This document shows positions 31,302-40,694 of a DNA stretch of 64,000 nucleotides, piece by piece. Within the stretch, counting starts at the first letter, position 1, and each line of letters begins with the position of its first letter. This DNA comes from Streptomyces sp. GQFP (GTDB lineage Bacteria > Actinomycetota > Actinomycetes > Streptomycetales > Streptomycetaceae). A program made the position numbers and the translations under genes. The notes beneath the pieces were generated by a model. It saw only the letters and a program-made list of their open reading frames with translations, searched no databases and was not told the origin of the DNA. The DNA lies in contig NZ_CP089312.1 in assembly GCF_021545335.1 (NCBI RefSeq), positions 2,852,001 to 2,916,000 on the forward strand. Direction: 5' to 3'.

Positions 31302-32230
31302 TGGCGGCCACGACGACCAACACCGCCGACTCCTCTAAGCAGTCGTCCCAGGCTCCTGCCGCGCGGCGCCTGGGCCGGCCTGATCCCAGGGCGCGTTCAC
31401 GCGGCGGTCAGCGGTTCGTGCTGGTCGGTCTCGTACTGGCCAGCGTGTACAGCCTGTTCCCGGTGTACTGGCTGATCATCGCCGCCACCAAGGACCGTAC
31501 GGGCCTCTACCAGTCCAACGGCCTGTGGTTCTCCGGCTGGCACCTCTGGGACAACCTGCATCAGGTGTTCACCTACGAGGACGGCATCTTCCTGCGCTGG
31601 ACGGCCAACTCGTTCCTGTACGCCGGTGTCGGCTCCCTCGGCGGCACGCTGATCGCCCTCGCGACCGGCTACGGCCTGGCCCGCTTCGACTTCCCCGGGC
31701 GCGGTGCGGTGTTCGCGGCCGTCGTCGGCTCGTTCCTGATCCCGATCGCGCTGCTCACGCTGCCGCTGTATCTGCTGTTCTCGGAGATCGGGCTGGTCGA
31801 CACCCCGTGGGCGATGCTGATCCCCTGCCTGATCAACCCGTTCAGCGTGTACCTCGCCAAGGTGTACGTCGAGGCGACGATCCCCTTCGAACTCCTGGAG
31901 GCGGCCCGTATCGACGGCGCCGGGGAGCTGCGGATCTTCTTCAGCATCGTGCTGCGGATGATGACGACGGGCGGCGCGACCGTCTTCCTGCTGGCCTTCG
32001 TCAACACCTGGAACGCCTTCTTCCTGCCGCTGACGGTTCTGCGCGGCGAGGAGAACTGGACGCTCAACCTGGGCCTGTACAACTGGTCGGGCAAGCGTGC
32101 GGAGTCCGGTGTCGACCTCACCAGCCTGGTCCTGACCGGTGCGCTGCTCTCCATCATCCCGATGGCGATCATGATGGTGGCGATGCGTCGGTACTGGCGT
32201 ACGGGGGTCACCATGGGGGCCCTCAAGTGA
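31301..32230 (+). CDS. sugar ABC transporter permease (MalG-like)
   Basis: 309 residues with a long hydrophilic head (TADSSKQSSQAPAARRLGR) and six membrane helices. The EAA loop is ELLEAARIDGAGELRIFFSIVL. It completes the importer with the gene upstream; the ATG at 31301 overlaps the last base of the previous stop, implying tight coupling. The 3' end lies in a hairpin that also serves the convergent amino-acid importer. Confidence 0.94.
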   Translation: MAATTTNTADSSKQSSQAPAARRLGRPDPRARSRGGQRFVLVGLVLASVYSLFPVYWLIIAATKDRTGLYQSNGLWFSGWHLWDNLHQVFTYEDGIFLRWTANSFLYAGVGSLGGTLIALATGYGLARFDFPGRGAVFAAVVGSFLIPIALLTLPLYLLFSEIGLVDTPWAMLIPCLINPFSVYLAKVYVEATIPFELLEAARIDGAGELRIFFSIVLRMMTTGGATVFLLAFVNTWNAFFLPLTVLRGEENWTLNLGLYNWSGKRAESGVDLTSLVLTGALLSIIPMAIMMVAMRRYWRTGVTMGALK

Positions 32231-32253
32231 CCCTGGTCGAGGGCCACTTGAGA
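32223..32253. terminator. bidirectional hairpin between the two importers
   Basis: CTCAAGTG (32223-32230, including the permease stop) pairs with CACTTGAG (32246-32253). With the inner CCCT/AGGG pairing it forms a stable stem between convergent operons. Confidence 0.6.
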
Positions 32254-32272
32254 GCTCCTCTTCTTCCCCGGG

Positions 32273-33262
32273 CTACTTGTTCGTCTTCGGCAGTCCCGGC
32301 GGGTTGATCTCCGACTTGGTCACGGCCTCGTCGGACAGGCCCCAGCGCTCCAGCACCTTGGCGTACGTGCCGTTCTCGATGATCTCGTTGATCGCGGCGG
32401 CGAGCGGCTTCACCAGCCCGCTGTCCTTCTTCGTGGTGGCCGCGATGAGGCCCTGGAGGGTGGCGCCGGCGCCGGAGTAGGTGCCGACGACCTCCGTCTT
32501 CCCGGTGGTGGCCGCGTGGTAGGCGGCGGTCGGGTTGGGGCCGAGGTAGAGGTCGATACGGCCGGACTGGAGGGCGAGATAGGTGTCGCTGTCGTTCTGG
32601 TAGTACTTGATGTCCACCGGCTTGAGGCCGGCCTTCTCGTCCTCCTTGCTCCACTCGATGAGCAGCTTCTCCTGGTTGGTTCCGCTGCCCACGGCGATGG
32701 TCTTGCCCGCCACGTCCTCGGGCCCGGTGATCTTCAGACCGCTGCCCTTCTTCGCCTCAAAGCCGAGGTTGTCCTCGCGGTAGGTGGCGAAGTCGTACTT
32801 CTCCTTGCGCTCCTCGGTGACAGTGATGTTGCTGAAGCCGACGTCGTACTTGGCGCTGTCGAGGCCGACGAAGATGTTCTCCCAGGAGACGGTGTTGAAG
32901 TCCGGCTTGAGGCCGAGCACTTCGGAGACGAGGTACGCGAAGTCGGACTCGACGCCGATCCTGGTCTTGTTGTCGGTGGCGTAGAAGCCCAACGGGGCTG
33001 CGCTGCCCGAGGAGTAGACGATCTCCAGGGTCCCTCTCTCGCGTATCTTCGCGGGCAGTTGGGCGGCTATGGAGTCGACCTTCTCGGTGGTGACACGGTT
33101 CTGGTCGGGGCTCAGGTTGATCTTCGTACCGCTGCCGGCGCCCTTCGTGGCCGCGACCTCGGTGGTCCCGCCGTCCGAGGGGTTCGCGCAGGCGGCGAGG
33201 ACCAGGGCGGAGGCGAGGCCCAGGGCGGCTGCGGTGGATCGGCGGGCGAGGGTGTTGGACAC
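32273..33262 (-). CDS. amino-acid ABC transporter solute-binding lipoprotein
   Basis: 329 residues. The signal peptide has lipobox LVLAACAN. The mature domain is a family-3 (polar amino acid) binding protein: PLGFYATDNKTRIGVESDFAYLVSE, TVSWENIFVGLDSAKYDVGFSNITVTEERKEKYDF, DVAGKTIAVGSGTNQEKLL. It is the third gene of a minus-strand operon (permease, ATPase, binding protein), 47 bp after the ATPase. An upstream Cys-rich leader peptide suggests the cargo is cystine or another sulphur compound, but sequence alone does not settle it. Intact. Confidence 0.92.
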   Translation of the reverse strand: MSNTLARRSTAAALGLASALVLAACANPSDGGTTEVAATKGAGSGTKINLSPDQNRVTTEKVDSIAAQLPAKIRERGTLEIVYSSGSAAPLGFYATDNKTRIGVESDFAYLVSEVLGLKPDFNTVSWENIFVGLDSAKYDVGFSNITVTEERKEKYDFATYREDNLGFEAKKGSGLKITGPEDVAGKTIAVGSGTNQEKLLIEWSKEDEKAGLKPVDIKYYQNDSDTYLALQSGRIDLYLGPNPTAAYHAATTGKTEVVGTYSGAGATLQGLIAATTKKDSGLVKPLAAAINEIIENGTYAKVLERWGLSDEAVTKSEINPPGLPKTNK

Positions 33263-33309
33263 GGTCGTACTCCTTGAGTGGATATCAATGCGGTTCGAAT
33301 AGGGGCGGT

Positions 33310-34074
33310 TCAGAGGACCTTGGAGAGGAACGCGCGCGTTCGTTCGTGCTGCGGGGCGTCCAGGACCGCCGTGGGCGTGCCCTGTTCGACGATGACTCCG
33401 CCGTCCATGAACACCACGGTGTCGGCGACCTCTCGGGCGAAGCCGATCTCGTGGGTCACGACGATCATGGTGGTGCCGGTGCTGGCCAAGTCCTTGATGA
33501 CGTCGAGGACTTCGCCGACCAGTTCCGGGTCGAGGGCCGAGGTGGGCTCGTCGAAGAGGAGCACCTTCGGTTCGAGGGCGAGTGCGCGGGCGATGGCGAC
33601 GCGCTGCTGCTGGCCGCCGGACAACTGGCGTGGATAGGCGGCCTTCTTGTCCGTCAGACCGACGCGTTCGAGGAGGCGTTCGGCGGTGGCCACGGCCTCC
33701 TTGCGCGGGCGGCGCAGCGCGGAGACGGGGGCCTCGACGAGGTTCTCCAGCACGGTGAGATGCGGGAACAGGTTGAAGTTCTGGAAGACGAACCCGATGT
33801 GGGTGCGCTGCTTCAGTACGTCCTTCTCGCGCAGCTCGTGCAGCTTGTCGCCGGAGCGGCGGTAGCCGATCAGCTCGCCGTCGATGCTGATCCAGCCGCG
33901 GTTGACCTTCTCCAGGTGGTTGATCGTGCGCAGCAGGGTGGACTTGCCCGAGCCGGACGGGCCGAGGATCATGGTCACCTCACCGGCCCTGACCTCGAGG
34001 TCTACGCCGCGCAGCACTTCCAGCGGGCCGAAGCTCTTGTGGACGCCCCGGACGTCCACCATGACGGCACTCAT
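33310..34074 (-). CDS. amino-acid ABC transporter ATP-binding protein
   Basis: 254 residues from ATG 34074, overlapping the permease stop. Walker A is GPSGSGKST, the Q-loop is [17 protein letters not shown], the signature is LSGGQQQR, Walker B is VLLFDEP and the switch histidine is in VVTHEIGF. The LFPHLT and [18 protein letters not shown] text is typical of GlnQ/HisP-type importers. It powers uptake with the permease encoded upstream and the binding protein downstream. A complete operon. Confidence 0.95.
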   Translation of the reverse strand: MSAVMVDVRGVHKSFGPLEVLRGVDLEVRAGEVTMILGPSGSGKSTLLRTINHLEKVNRGWISIDGELIGYRRSGDKLHELREKDVLKQRTHIGFVFQNFNLFPHLTVLENLVEAPVSALRRPRKEAVATAERLLERVGLTDKKAAYPRQLSGGQQQRVAIARALALEPKVLLFDEPTSALDPELVGEVLDVIKDLASTGTTMIVVTHEIGFAREVADTVVFMDGGVIVEQGTPTAVLDAPQHERTRAFLSKVL

Positions 34075-35027
34075 GAGACTCCCTTCGCCAGGTGGCGCCG
34101 TACGCGCTGGAGCGGGGTGGGCGGAGGGGTGCGGTTGGCGCCCCGGGCGTAGTGGCGCTCCACGTAGTACTGGGCGACCGTCAGGAGGGAGGTGAGGACG
34201 ACGTACCAGGCGGTGGCTACCAGCAGCAGCGGGATCACCCGGCCGTTGCGGCCGTAGACCACCTGGACCTGGTAGAAGAGTTCGCCGATCGCCATCACGT
34301 AGACCACCGAGGTGCCCTTGAGGAGGCCGACGATCTCGTTGCCCGCGGTGGGGAGGATGGCGCGCATGGCCTGCGGGAGCACGATCCGGCGGATCTGGCG
34401 GAGTCGGGGGATGCCCAGCGCGGCGGCGGCCTCCAGCTGGCCGTGGTCGACCGCGATGACCCCGCCCCGGACGATCTCGGCGGCGTACGCGGCCTGGTGC
34501 AGCGTCAGTCCGATGATGGCGGCGCCGATCGTGCCGATCAGGGTGTTGCTGTCGACGGACCAGAACACCGGACCGAAGGGGATGCCGACGCCCAAGCGGT
34601 CGTACAGGGCACCGAGGTTGAACCAGAAGACCAGCTGGACGATCATCGGGATCGACCGGAAGATCCAGATGTAGGTCCAGGCGACGGTCTGGAGGACCGG
34701 GCTCCGGGAGAGGCGCATGAAGGCGAGTACGGCGCCGAGGAGGAAGCCCAAGACTGTTGCGTAGGCGGCGAGTTGGAGGGTTACGCCTACTGCCTGGACG
34801 ATCGTTTCGGAGAGTACGTAGTCGGCGAAGACGCCCCATTCCCAGACGGGGTTGGTGATCAGGCCGTGCGTGAACTGGGCGGCCAGGACGATTACTGCGG
34901 CGGCGGCTGCCCAGCGGGCGTAGTGGCGGACGGGGATGACTTTTAGCGAGGCGGGGTCCTCCGGACGGGGTGAGGGTGGGGTTTCGGTGTCCCCGGGTGG
35001 GGCTGTGGAGTCGGTGGTGATGCCCAT
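34071..35027 (-). CDS. amino-acid ABC transporter permease
   Basis: 318 residues. After a hydrophilic head ([19 protein letters not shown]), five or more membrane helices are seen. The EAA-type loop [31 protein letters not shown] is typical of HisMQ/GlnP permeases. It is probably a homodimer, since only one permease gene is present. First gene of the operon; it follows a leader peptide with about 180 bases between them. Stop overlaps the ATPase start by ATGA. Confidence 0.93.
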   Translation of the reverse strand: MGITTDSTAPPGDTETPPSPRPEDPASLKVIPVRHYARWAAAAAVIVLAAQFTHGLITNPVWEWGVFADYVLSETIVQAVGVTLQLAAYATVLGFLLGAVLAFMRLSRSPVLQTVAWTYIWIFRSIPMIVQLVFWFNLGALYDRLGVGIPFGPVFWSVDSNTLIGTIGAAIIGLTLHQAAYAAEIVRGGVIAVDHGQLEAAAALGIPRLRQIRRIVLPQAMRAILPTAGNEIVGLLKGTSVVYVMAIGELFYQVQVVYGRNGRVIPLLLVATAWYVVLTSLLTVAQYYVERHYARGANRTPPPTPLQRVRRHLAKGVS

Positions 35028-35210
35028 CGTGGGTTCCTGTCCGGGGTCGAGGGGTGAGGTGAGCCGTCCGGGCAGGACAGAACAGCCCTGCGTACGGCCG
35101 CAGTTGACGGCTCGTCAGGAGTGGCGGAGGCGCGGGGAAGCGAAGGAGGGCGAAGGAGCGCGAAGAAGGGAGATGGAGAGCCAGGGCCGGTCAGACGGCC
35201 CGGTGCCGGG

Positions 35211-35291
35211 TCAGGCGCGACACGCGGCGGAGCACACTCGACAGAGGTCGATGTGGCCGCGCGTAACCAAGCGCTGCTGCTGGGCATCCAT
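35211..35291 (-). CDS. Cys-rich leader peptide (26 residues) of the amino-acid importer
   Basis: MDAQQQRLVTRGHIDLCRVC then SAACRA, with cysteines 17, 20 and 24. The RLVTRxHIDLxRVxSAxC pattern is that of the short 'putative leader peptides' found upstream of sulphur and amino-acid transport genes in actinomycetes. The gene is not in usual ORF calls because it is so short. It lies upstream of the permease on the same strand. Ribosomes stalling at Cys codons when cysteine is scarce could control the downstream operon; that mechanism is inferred from such peptides in other actinobacteria. Confidence 0.75.
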   Translation of the reverse strand: MDAQQQRLVTRGHIDLCRVCSAACRA

Positions 35292-35372
35292 GCGAACAAT
35301 TGAGCAGTACGGCCCGCCGTACGTCAACCATTGCCCGGATTCCGGACAACCGGACCAGATCCTGGGATCGGG

Positions 35373-38177
35373 TCACGGCAGGGGCTGTTCGGTCCAGATG
35401 ATCTTGCCGTCGGCCGTGTAGCGGGTGCCCCAGCGTTCGGTGAGCTGGGCGACGAGGAAGAGGCCCCGGCCGCCCTCGTCCTCGGTGCGGGCGCGGCGCA
35501 GTCGCGGTGAGGTGCTGCTGCCGTCGGAGACCTCGCAGATCAGCGCGCGGTCGCGGAGCAGCCGGAGCTGGACCGGGCCGGTGGCGTGCCGGAGGGCGTT
35601 GGTGATCAGTTCGCTGGCCACGAGTTCGGTGGTGAAGGCCAGTTCGTCCAGGCCCCAGGCGGTGAGCTGGTCGATGACGGCCGCGCGGGCGTGCGAGACG
35701 AACGCCGGGTCGCGCGGCACCGGCCACTGGGCGACCTGGTCAGGACCCAACGCGTGGGTACGGGCGACCAGCAGGGCCACGTCGTCGCTCGGGCGGGCAG
35801 GCAGCAGGGCGTCGAGGACCGCCTCGCAGGTGTCCTCCGGTGCCCGGCCGACGCAGGCCAGGACGGTACGGAGCCGGTCCAGGCCGATGTCGATGTCCCG
35901 GAGCCGGTCCTCGATCAACCCGTCGGTGTAGAGCACGAGTTGACTGCCCTCGGCGAGTTCCAGCTCGACGGTCTCGAAGGGCATCCCGCCGAGTCCGAGC
36001 GGCGGTCCCGGCGGCAGGTCGACGAAGTCCACGGTGCCGTCGGGGCCGACGACCGCGGGGACCGGGTGCCCGGCGCGGGTGAGGGTGCAGCGCCGGGACA
36101 CCGGGTCGTAGACGGCGTACAGACAGGTCGCGCCGATGATTCCCGAGTCCTGGTAGGTGTTCTCGACGGCCCAGCCCTCGCCCCGGTCCAGCCGTCCGAC
36201 CAACTCGTCGAGGTGGGTGAGGAGTTCCTCGGGGGCCAGGTCCAGCGCGCAGAAGTTGTGCACGGCGGTGCGCAGCCGGCCCATCGTCGCGGCGGCGTGC
36301 AGCCCGTGCCCGACCACGTCGCCGACGACCAGTGCCACGCGTGCGCCGGACAGCGGGATGACGTCGAACCAGTCGCCGCCGACGCCGGCCTGCGCGGGCA
36401 GATAGCGGTAGGCGACCTCGACGGCGTTCTGCTGGGAGCGGCCCCGGGGCAGCAGGCTGCGCTGGAGGGCGAGGGCGGTGTTGCGTTCGCGGGTGTAGCG
36501 GCGGGCGTTGTCGATGCAGATCGCCGCGCGTCCGGCCAGTTCCTGGGCCAGGGACAGGTCGTCGTTCTCGAAGGGTTCGGGCCGCTCGGAGCGGTAGAAG
36601 CCGACCGAGCCGAGGGTCGTACCCCGGGCGCGCAGCGGCACGGTGATCAGGGAGTGGATGCCCGCGCGCAGGACTCGTTCGCCCCGTACCGGATCCTGCG
36701 CGATCCAGCCGCCGTCGACTGTCAGCTCCGGTTCGAGGACGGGCTTGCGGCTCTCCAAGGCGCGGGCCTGCGGGGTGGACGCGATGTACCTGACCTCGTC
36801 GCCGACCCCGTACAGCCACGACTCGTCGTGCACGGCGCCCAGCGCGACCCGGCGCAGCGGGGTGTCGGCGCCCAGGTGCCCCGGTTCCTCACCCCTGAGC
36901 ACGGAGTCGGGCAGGTCGACGGCGGCGAAGTCGGCGAAGCGGGGGACGGCGACCTGTGTGAGTTCCTCGGCGGTCCGGGTGACGTCCAGGGTGGTGCCGA
37001 TCCGGACGCCTGCGTCGTGCAGCAACTCCAGCCGTCGGCGGGCCAGTACGGCGAGCCGCCCGACGCCGGGTTCACCGACAAGGAGCAGCCATGCGTCGGT
37101 GTCGGTTGGTTCCGGCGCCGGGGGCGCTTCGGGGACCGCGCGCAGGACGACGGGGGGCTTACGGGCCGGCTGCGGCACCGGCGGGACATCCACGACCGGG
37201 GTGTGGCGCAGTCGCGGGCCGCCGAGGACCCGGGCCTCGACGACGACTCCCGTCTCGCCCGCCGCGCCCTCGACCTGGCGGCGCAGCAGGGTGGCGGTAC
37301 GGCCGCCGGACAGCAGGACCTCGTCGAGGGTGCGGTGCGGGGCGGCGATCAGGGCTTCGGCCTTCTCACGCAGGACCGCGAGGTCGATCGGGCCGAGGAC
37401 GACGCCGTCGGGGGCGGCTCCGTGGTCCGCGGGCAGGTACGGGGACCGGGACTCGGCCTGGGACGGATGGCGGGGCTGGGCCGGCCATCCGCTCGTATGC
37501 GTGCCGTGGTCGGCCCGGCGGTACGCGGTGAGGAGCGCCCGCTCCCGCTCCGTGGCCTGCTCCAGCAGCCGCGTCTCGATGTCCCGGGCGGCCTCCCGTA
37601 CGAGCCGCATCATCGCGGGGTCGCCGTCGTCGTGCAGACAGGTCAGGTCGAGGACGGCCTCGATACGGCCGCTGAGGGGGTTGCGGATCGGGGCGCCCGC
37701 ACAGGCGAACGGTTGCAGACAGTCGGCGAAGTGCTCACGGCCCGCGACGTAGACGGGGCTGCGCCCGGCGAGGGCGGTGCCGACACCGTTCGTACCGGCG
37801 GCCCGTTCGGAGGCGTCGAACCCGGGGGCGAAGCTGACGCCGTCGAGGCGGTCGCGGAGTGTGCGGTCGCCGCCGTACCGCTCGACCATCCTGGCCTGCG
37901 CGTCGCAGAGCGCGACGGTCGTGTTCAGCTCGGCGAGCGATGCGGTGAGGCGCTCCAGGACGGGCCGGGCGGCATGCAGGAACCGGTGGTCGAGCGCCAG
38001 GTCGGGGGCGTACGGGATCAGCAGCCGGTCCGGCTCGACCCCGGCGTACCGGCACCGCTTCCATGAGTCGAGCACCGAGTCCCGGACGTCCGAGTCGACC
38101 CGCGCACCGGCCAGAAACCGTTCATGGGCGTCTACCAGCCCACCGATGGCGTCCCAGGCGACGGACAACGGGATCAC
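35373..38177 (-). CDS. GAF/SpoIIE phosphatase/HATPase multidomain regulator
   Basis: 934 residues from GTG 38177. The N-terminal part carries AcoR-like GAF text (SERAAGTNGVGTALAGRSPVY, HFADCLQPFACAGAPIRNP). A second GAF region follows around residues 390-540. A SpoIIE-type PP2C phosphatase follows with QRSLLPRG, GVGGDWFDVIPL, VVGDVVGHGLHAAATMGRLRT and LVLYTDGLIEDR, whose aspartates bind two metals. The last part is an RsbW-like HATPase (FTTELVASELITNALRHATG). Such proteins control anti-anti-sigma factors or light/redox-linked responses; partners are unknown here. A kinase gene lies just right of it, in the same direction, and both may act in one pathway. Confidence 0.9.
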   Translation of the reverse strand: MIPLSVAWDAIGGLVDAHERFLAGARVDSDVRDSVLDSWKRCRYAGVEPDRLLIPYAPDLALDHRFLHAARPVLERLTASLAELNTTVALCDAQARMVERYGGDRTLRDRLDGVSFAPGFDASERAAGTNGVGTALAGRSPVYVAGREHFADCLQPFACAGAPIRNPLSGRIEAVLDLTCLHDDGDPAMMRLVREAARDIETRLLEQATERERALLTAYRRADHGTHTSGWPAQPRHPSQAESRSPYLPADHGAAPDGVVLGPIDLAVLREKAEALIAAPHRTLDEVLLSGGRTATLLRRQVEGAAGETGVVVEARVLGGPRLRHTPVVDVPPVPQPARKPPVVLRAVPEAPPAPEPTDTDAWLLLVGEPGVGRLAVLARRRLELLHDAGVRIGTTLDVTRTAEELTQVAVPRFADFAAVDLPDSVLRGEEPGHLGADTPLRRVALGAVHDESWLYGVGDEVRYIASTPQARALESRKPVLEPELTVDGGWIAQDPVRGERVLRAGIHSLITVPLRARGTTLGSVGFYRSERPEPFENDDLSLAQELAGRAAICIDNARRYTRERNTALALQRSLLPRGRSQQNAVEVAYRYLPAQAGVGGDWFDVIPLSGARVALVVGDVVGHGLHAAATMGRLRTAVHNFCALDLAPEELLTHLDELVGRLDRGEGWAVENTYQDSGIIGATCLYAVYDPVSRRCTLTRAGHPVPAVVGPDGTVDFVDLPPGPPLGLGGMPFETVELELAEGSQLVLYTDGLIEDRLRDIDIGLDRLRTVLACVGRAPEDTCEAVLDALLPARPSDDVALLVARTHALGPDQVAQWPVPRDPAFVSHARAAVIDQLTAWGLDELAFTTELVASELITNALRHATGPVQLRLLRDRALICEVSDGSSTSPRLRRARTEDEGGRGLFLVAQLTERWGTRYTADGKIIWTEQPLP

Positions 38178-38247
38178 TTCCCTCAGGCGCTCTCCACTGT
38201 AGTCCTCACAAGCCTTCTGTGGTATGGATCACAGCGGCATCGCGCCC

Positions 38248-39771
38248 TCACGCCCTTGGTCGGAAGTACGCCCCCGTCGACTCCTCGCCGGTGACCGTGG
38301 CAACGCAACGCATGACGCGCAGTCCGTCGGCGTACTGGGTCGCGGTGGGCGGGAGTACATCAATGGTCCAGCGGGCGGGGTCGATGGCGAGGGCCTTGTC
38401 GCTCTGTCTGGACGCGGCGAGGACCTCGCGGGAGCAGAGTTTGATCACGTCCGGGTGGTTGATCAGTTCCTTCTGGTTGTTGGTCATCCCGTCGGACGGG
38501 AGCGGGGCTATCGCGAAGGTCTCCCACGGGTGCGACACCAGACAGTCGGAGCGGTTCACGGCGACGATGCCGACGGTGACGACCATGCCGCCCCAGCATT
38601 CGGCGGTCGTGGTGCAGCGGCCGCCCACGCCCTCGACACCGGCCGCCGGACAGTCCTCGGTCGTCGTCGGCACACCGAATCCGGCGTTCCCGGCCTGGGC
38701 GCCCGTGGCGGAGGGGGAGGCGGAGGGTCCGGCGGTGGACGCCTTGGAGTCGGAGGTCGACGGCGGCAGGTACTGGTACGCCACCGTCCCGCCCGTTCCG
38801 ACGACGACCACCCCCACGACCGCGACGGACACCCGCAGCCGCCCCTTCTTCTTGCGCTCGGCGGCGGCGGACTGCGGGACGGTGGTGGGCGGGGCGGCGG
38901 GCTGCGGGACGGTGGGGGCGAAGGTGGGGATGCGGGCGCCCGGGGCCTCCTCCTCCAGGTCTACGGCGGCCAGCGCGTCCCTGAGTGCCGCCGCGCTCGG
39001 CAGCCGGTCGGCCGGGGCCGGGGCCATGGCGTGGCGGAGTACATCGGTGAGGCGCGGGCTCACTCCGGGGAGGTCCGGCAGGGGCCAGTCGTGCCGGACG
39101 ATGACCTCCGCGATGCCGAGGCTGCCCTCCGCCGGGAAGTGCGGGGGCCTGCCGTGGACGAGGGCGTAGATCGTCGCGGCGAGGGAGTACACGTCCCCGG
39201 CGGGGGTGGGCTCGGCCAGCCGGAACGCCTCCGGCGGGGCGAACGCCGGGGTCAACGCCTCCCGGGTGACCGACAGTTCCTGCCCGGGGCGGGGCATCGC
39301 GGCCAGCCCGAAGTCGGCGAGGCCGACATTGCCGTACCGGTCGATCATGATGTTGCCGGGCTTGATGTCGCGGTGCAGTACGCCGCCGGCGTGGGCGGCG
39401 GCCAGGGCGTCGGCGATGCGTACGCCGATGTCCCGTGCCGCGGCGGCCGGGAGCGGGCCGTGCTGGTGGAGCCGGTCGCCGAGCGAGCCGCCGGGGCACA
39501 GCTCCAGGACCATGTACGGGCGGCCGTTGTCGAGCACCCCGGCGTCGTACACCGCGACCACATGCGGGTGGCCGGAGAGCTGACCGGCCGCCGTGACCTC
39601 GCGCAGGAAGCGCTGCCGGTCGCGGTCGGTGGCCAGGACGCGGCTGTCCATCTTGAGGGCGACCTCGCGGCCCACGGCCAGTTGGCGGGCCCGGTACACG
39701 GTGGCGAAGCCGCCCTGCCCGAGAACCTCGACGACCTCGTAACCGGGCACGCCCGTACGTTCGAACTGCAT
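38248..39771 (-). CDS. membrane Ser/Thr protein kinase
   Basis: 507 residues from ATG 39771, chosen for GGGGGAG 9 bases upstream. Kinase domain: LGQGGFATVYRARQ (P-loop), VALKMD (lysine), LHRDIKPGNIMI (catalytic loop), LADFGLA (metal), FAPPEAF (P+1). A linker follows, then one membrane helix (VSVAVVGVVVVGTGGTVAYQY) at about residues 300-320. The outer domain of about 180 residues has paired cysteines (TEDCPAAG, GRCTTTAECWGG, SDCLVSH, KLCSREV) that may form disulphides. It has no PASTA repeats. The outer domain is not one I recognise. Signal and targets are unknown. Confidence 0.92.
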   Translation of the reverse strand: MQFERTGVPGYEVVEVLGQGGFATVYRARQLAVGREVALKMDSRVLATDRDRQRFLREVTAAGQLSGHPHVVAVYDAGVLDNGRPYMVLELCPGGSLGDRLHQHGPLPAAAARDIGVRIADALAAAHAGGVLHRDIKPGNIMIDRYGNVGLADFGLAAMPRPGQELSVTREALTPAFAPPEAFRLAEPTPAGDVYSLAATIYALVHGRPPHFPAEGSLGIAEVIVRHDWPLPDLPGVSPRLTDVLRHAMAPAPADRLPSAAALRDALAAVDLEEEAPGARIPTFAPTVPQPAAPPTTVPQSAAAERKKKGRLRVSVAVVGVVVVGTGGTVAYQYLPPSTSDSKASTAGPSASPSATGAQAGNAGFGVPTTTEDCPAAGVEGVGGRCTTTAECWGGMVVTVGIVAVNRSDCLVSHPWETFAIAPLPSDGMTNNQKELINHPDVIKLCSREVLAASRQSDKALAIDPARWTIDVLPPTATQYADGLRVMRCVATVTGEESTGAYFRPRA

Positions 39772-39872
39772 GTTGCCGTACTCCCCCACCAGCGAGGCGT
39801 GTTGAGAGCGCCGAGAGTAGTGCACCGGAAAGTCCCGGGCGCTCCCGGTCTGGTCGATGACATGCTGATCAG

Positions 39873-40616
39873 GTGAGCAGACCGGAGATCGTGATCAGTT
39901 TCGCCCCTGAGCTGCGGCTTTTCGTCCCGGCGGAGCGGCGTGCGGGGCGCACGACCGTGGTCACCGACGGGTCGTCCTCGCTCGGGCACGTGGTGGAGTC
40001 GCTGGGCGTGCCGCTCACCGAGGCCGGGCGGCTGCTGGTCGACGGCCGGGAGATGCCGGTGTCCCATGTGCCGGTCGCGGGCGAGACGGTGGAGGTCGCC
40101 GCCGTCGTCCGACCGCAGCGGGTCCCGGGGGCGCCTCTCCGGTTCCTGCTCGACGTGCATCTGGGCACGCTCGCCCGTCGGCTGCGCCTCCTCGGCGTGG
40201 ATGCCTCGTACGAGAGCGAGGACATCGGCGATCCGGCGCTGGCCGCGCTGTCGGCGGCGGAACGGCGCGTGCTGCTGTCACGGGACCGGGGTCTGCTGCG
40301 GCGCCGGGAGCTGTGGGCGGGCGCGTACGTCTACAGCGACCGCCCGGACGACCAACTGCGGGACGTACTGGACCGGTTCGCGCCCCGACTCGCCCCCTGG
40401 ACCCGGTGCACGGCCTGCAACGGACGGCTGGAGCAGGCCGACAAGGAGACCGTCGGGGAGCGGCTGGAGCACGGGACGCGACGGACGTACGACGTGTTCG
40501 CGCAGTGCGTGGACTGCGAGCGCCTGTACTGGCGGGGCGCGCACCACGCGCGGCTGGAGGCGATCGTCGAGGGGGCGATGCGGGAGTTCGGCGGGGCCCA
40601 ACCCATCACTCAGTGA
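39873..40616 (+). CDS. ThiS-like/Mut7-C ribonuclease-like protein
   Basis: 247 residues. A beta-grasp, ThiS/MoaD-like N-terminus (LGVPLTEAGRLLVDGREMPV) precedes a Mut7-C domain: RFLLDVHLGTLARRLRLLGVDA, LLSRDRGLLRR (PIN-type acid residues), CTACNG and QCVDCERLYW (zinc ribbon). Mut7-C domains are PIN-fold nucleases related to the C. elegans Mut-7 tail, and the ThiS-like head is usual in actinomycetes. Its RNA target is unknown. Divergent from the kinase gene with a 101-bp spacer. Intact. Confidence 0.9.
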   Translation: MSRPEIVISFAPELRLFVPAERRAGRTTVVTDGSSSLGHVVESLGVPLTEAGRLLVDGREMPVSHVPVAGETVEVAAVVRPQRVPGAPLRFLLDVHLGTLARRLRLLGVDASYESEDIGDPALAALSAAERRVLLSRDRGLLRRRELWAGAYVYSDRPDDQLRDVLDRFAPRLAPWTRCTACNGRLEQADKETVGERLEHGTRRTYDVFAQCVDCERLYWRGAHHARLEAIVEGAMREFGGAQPITQ

Positions 40617-40694
40617 GATCGCTTCATTACTCTGATTCTCCATACTATGGTTCACTTGAGTATGTTCAGTGCGAGCAAACTCGGAAGGTGACCC

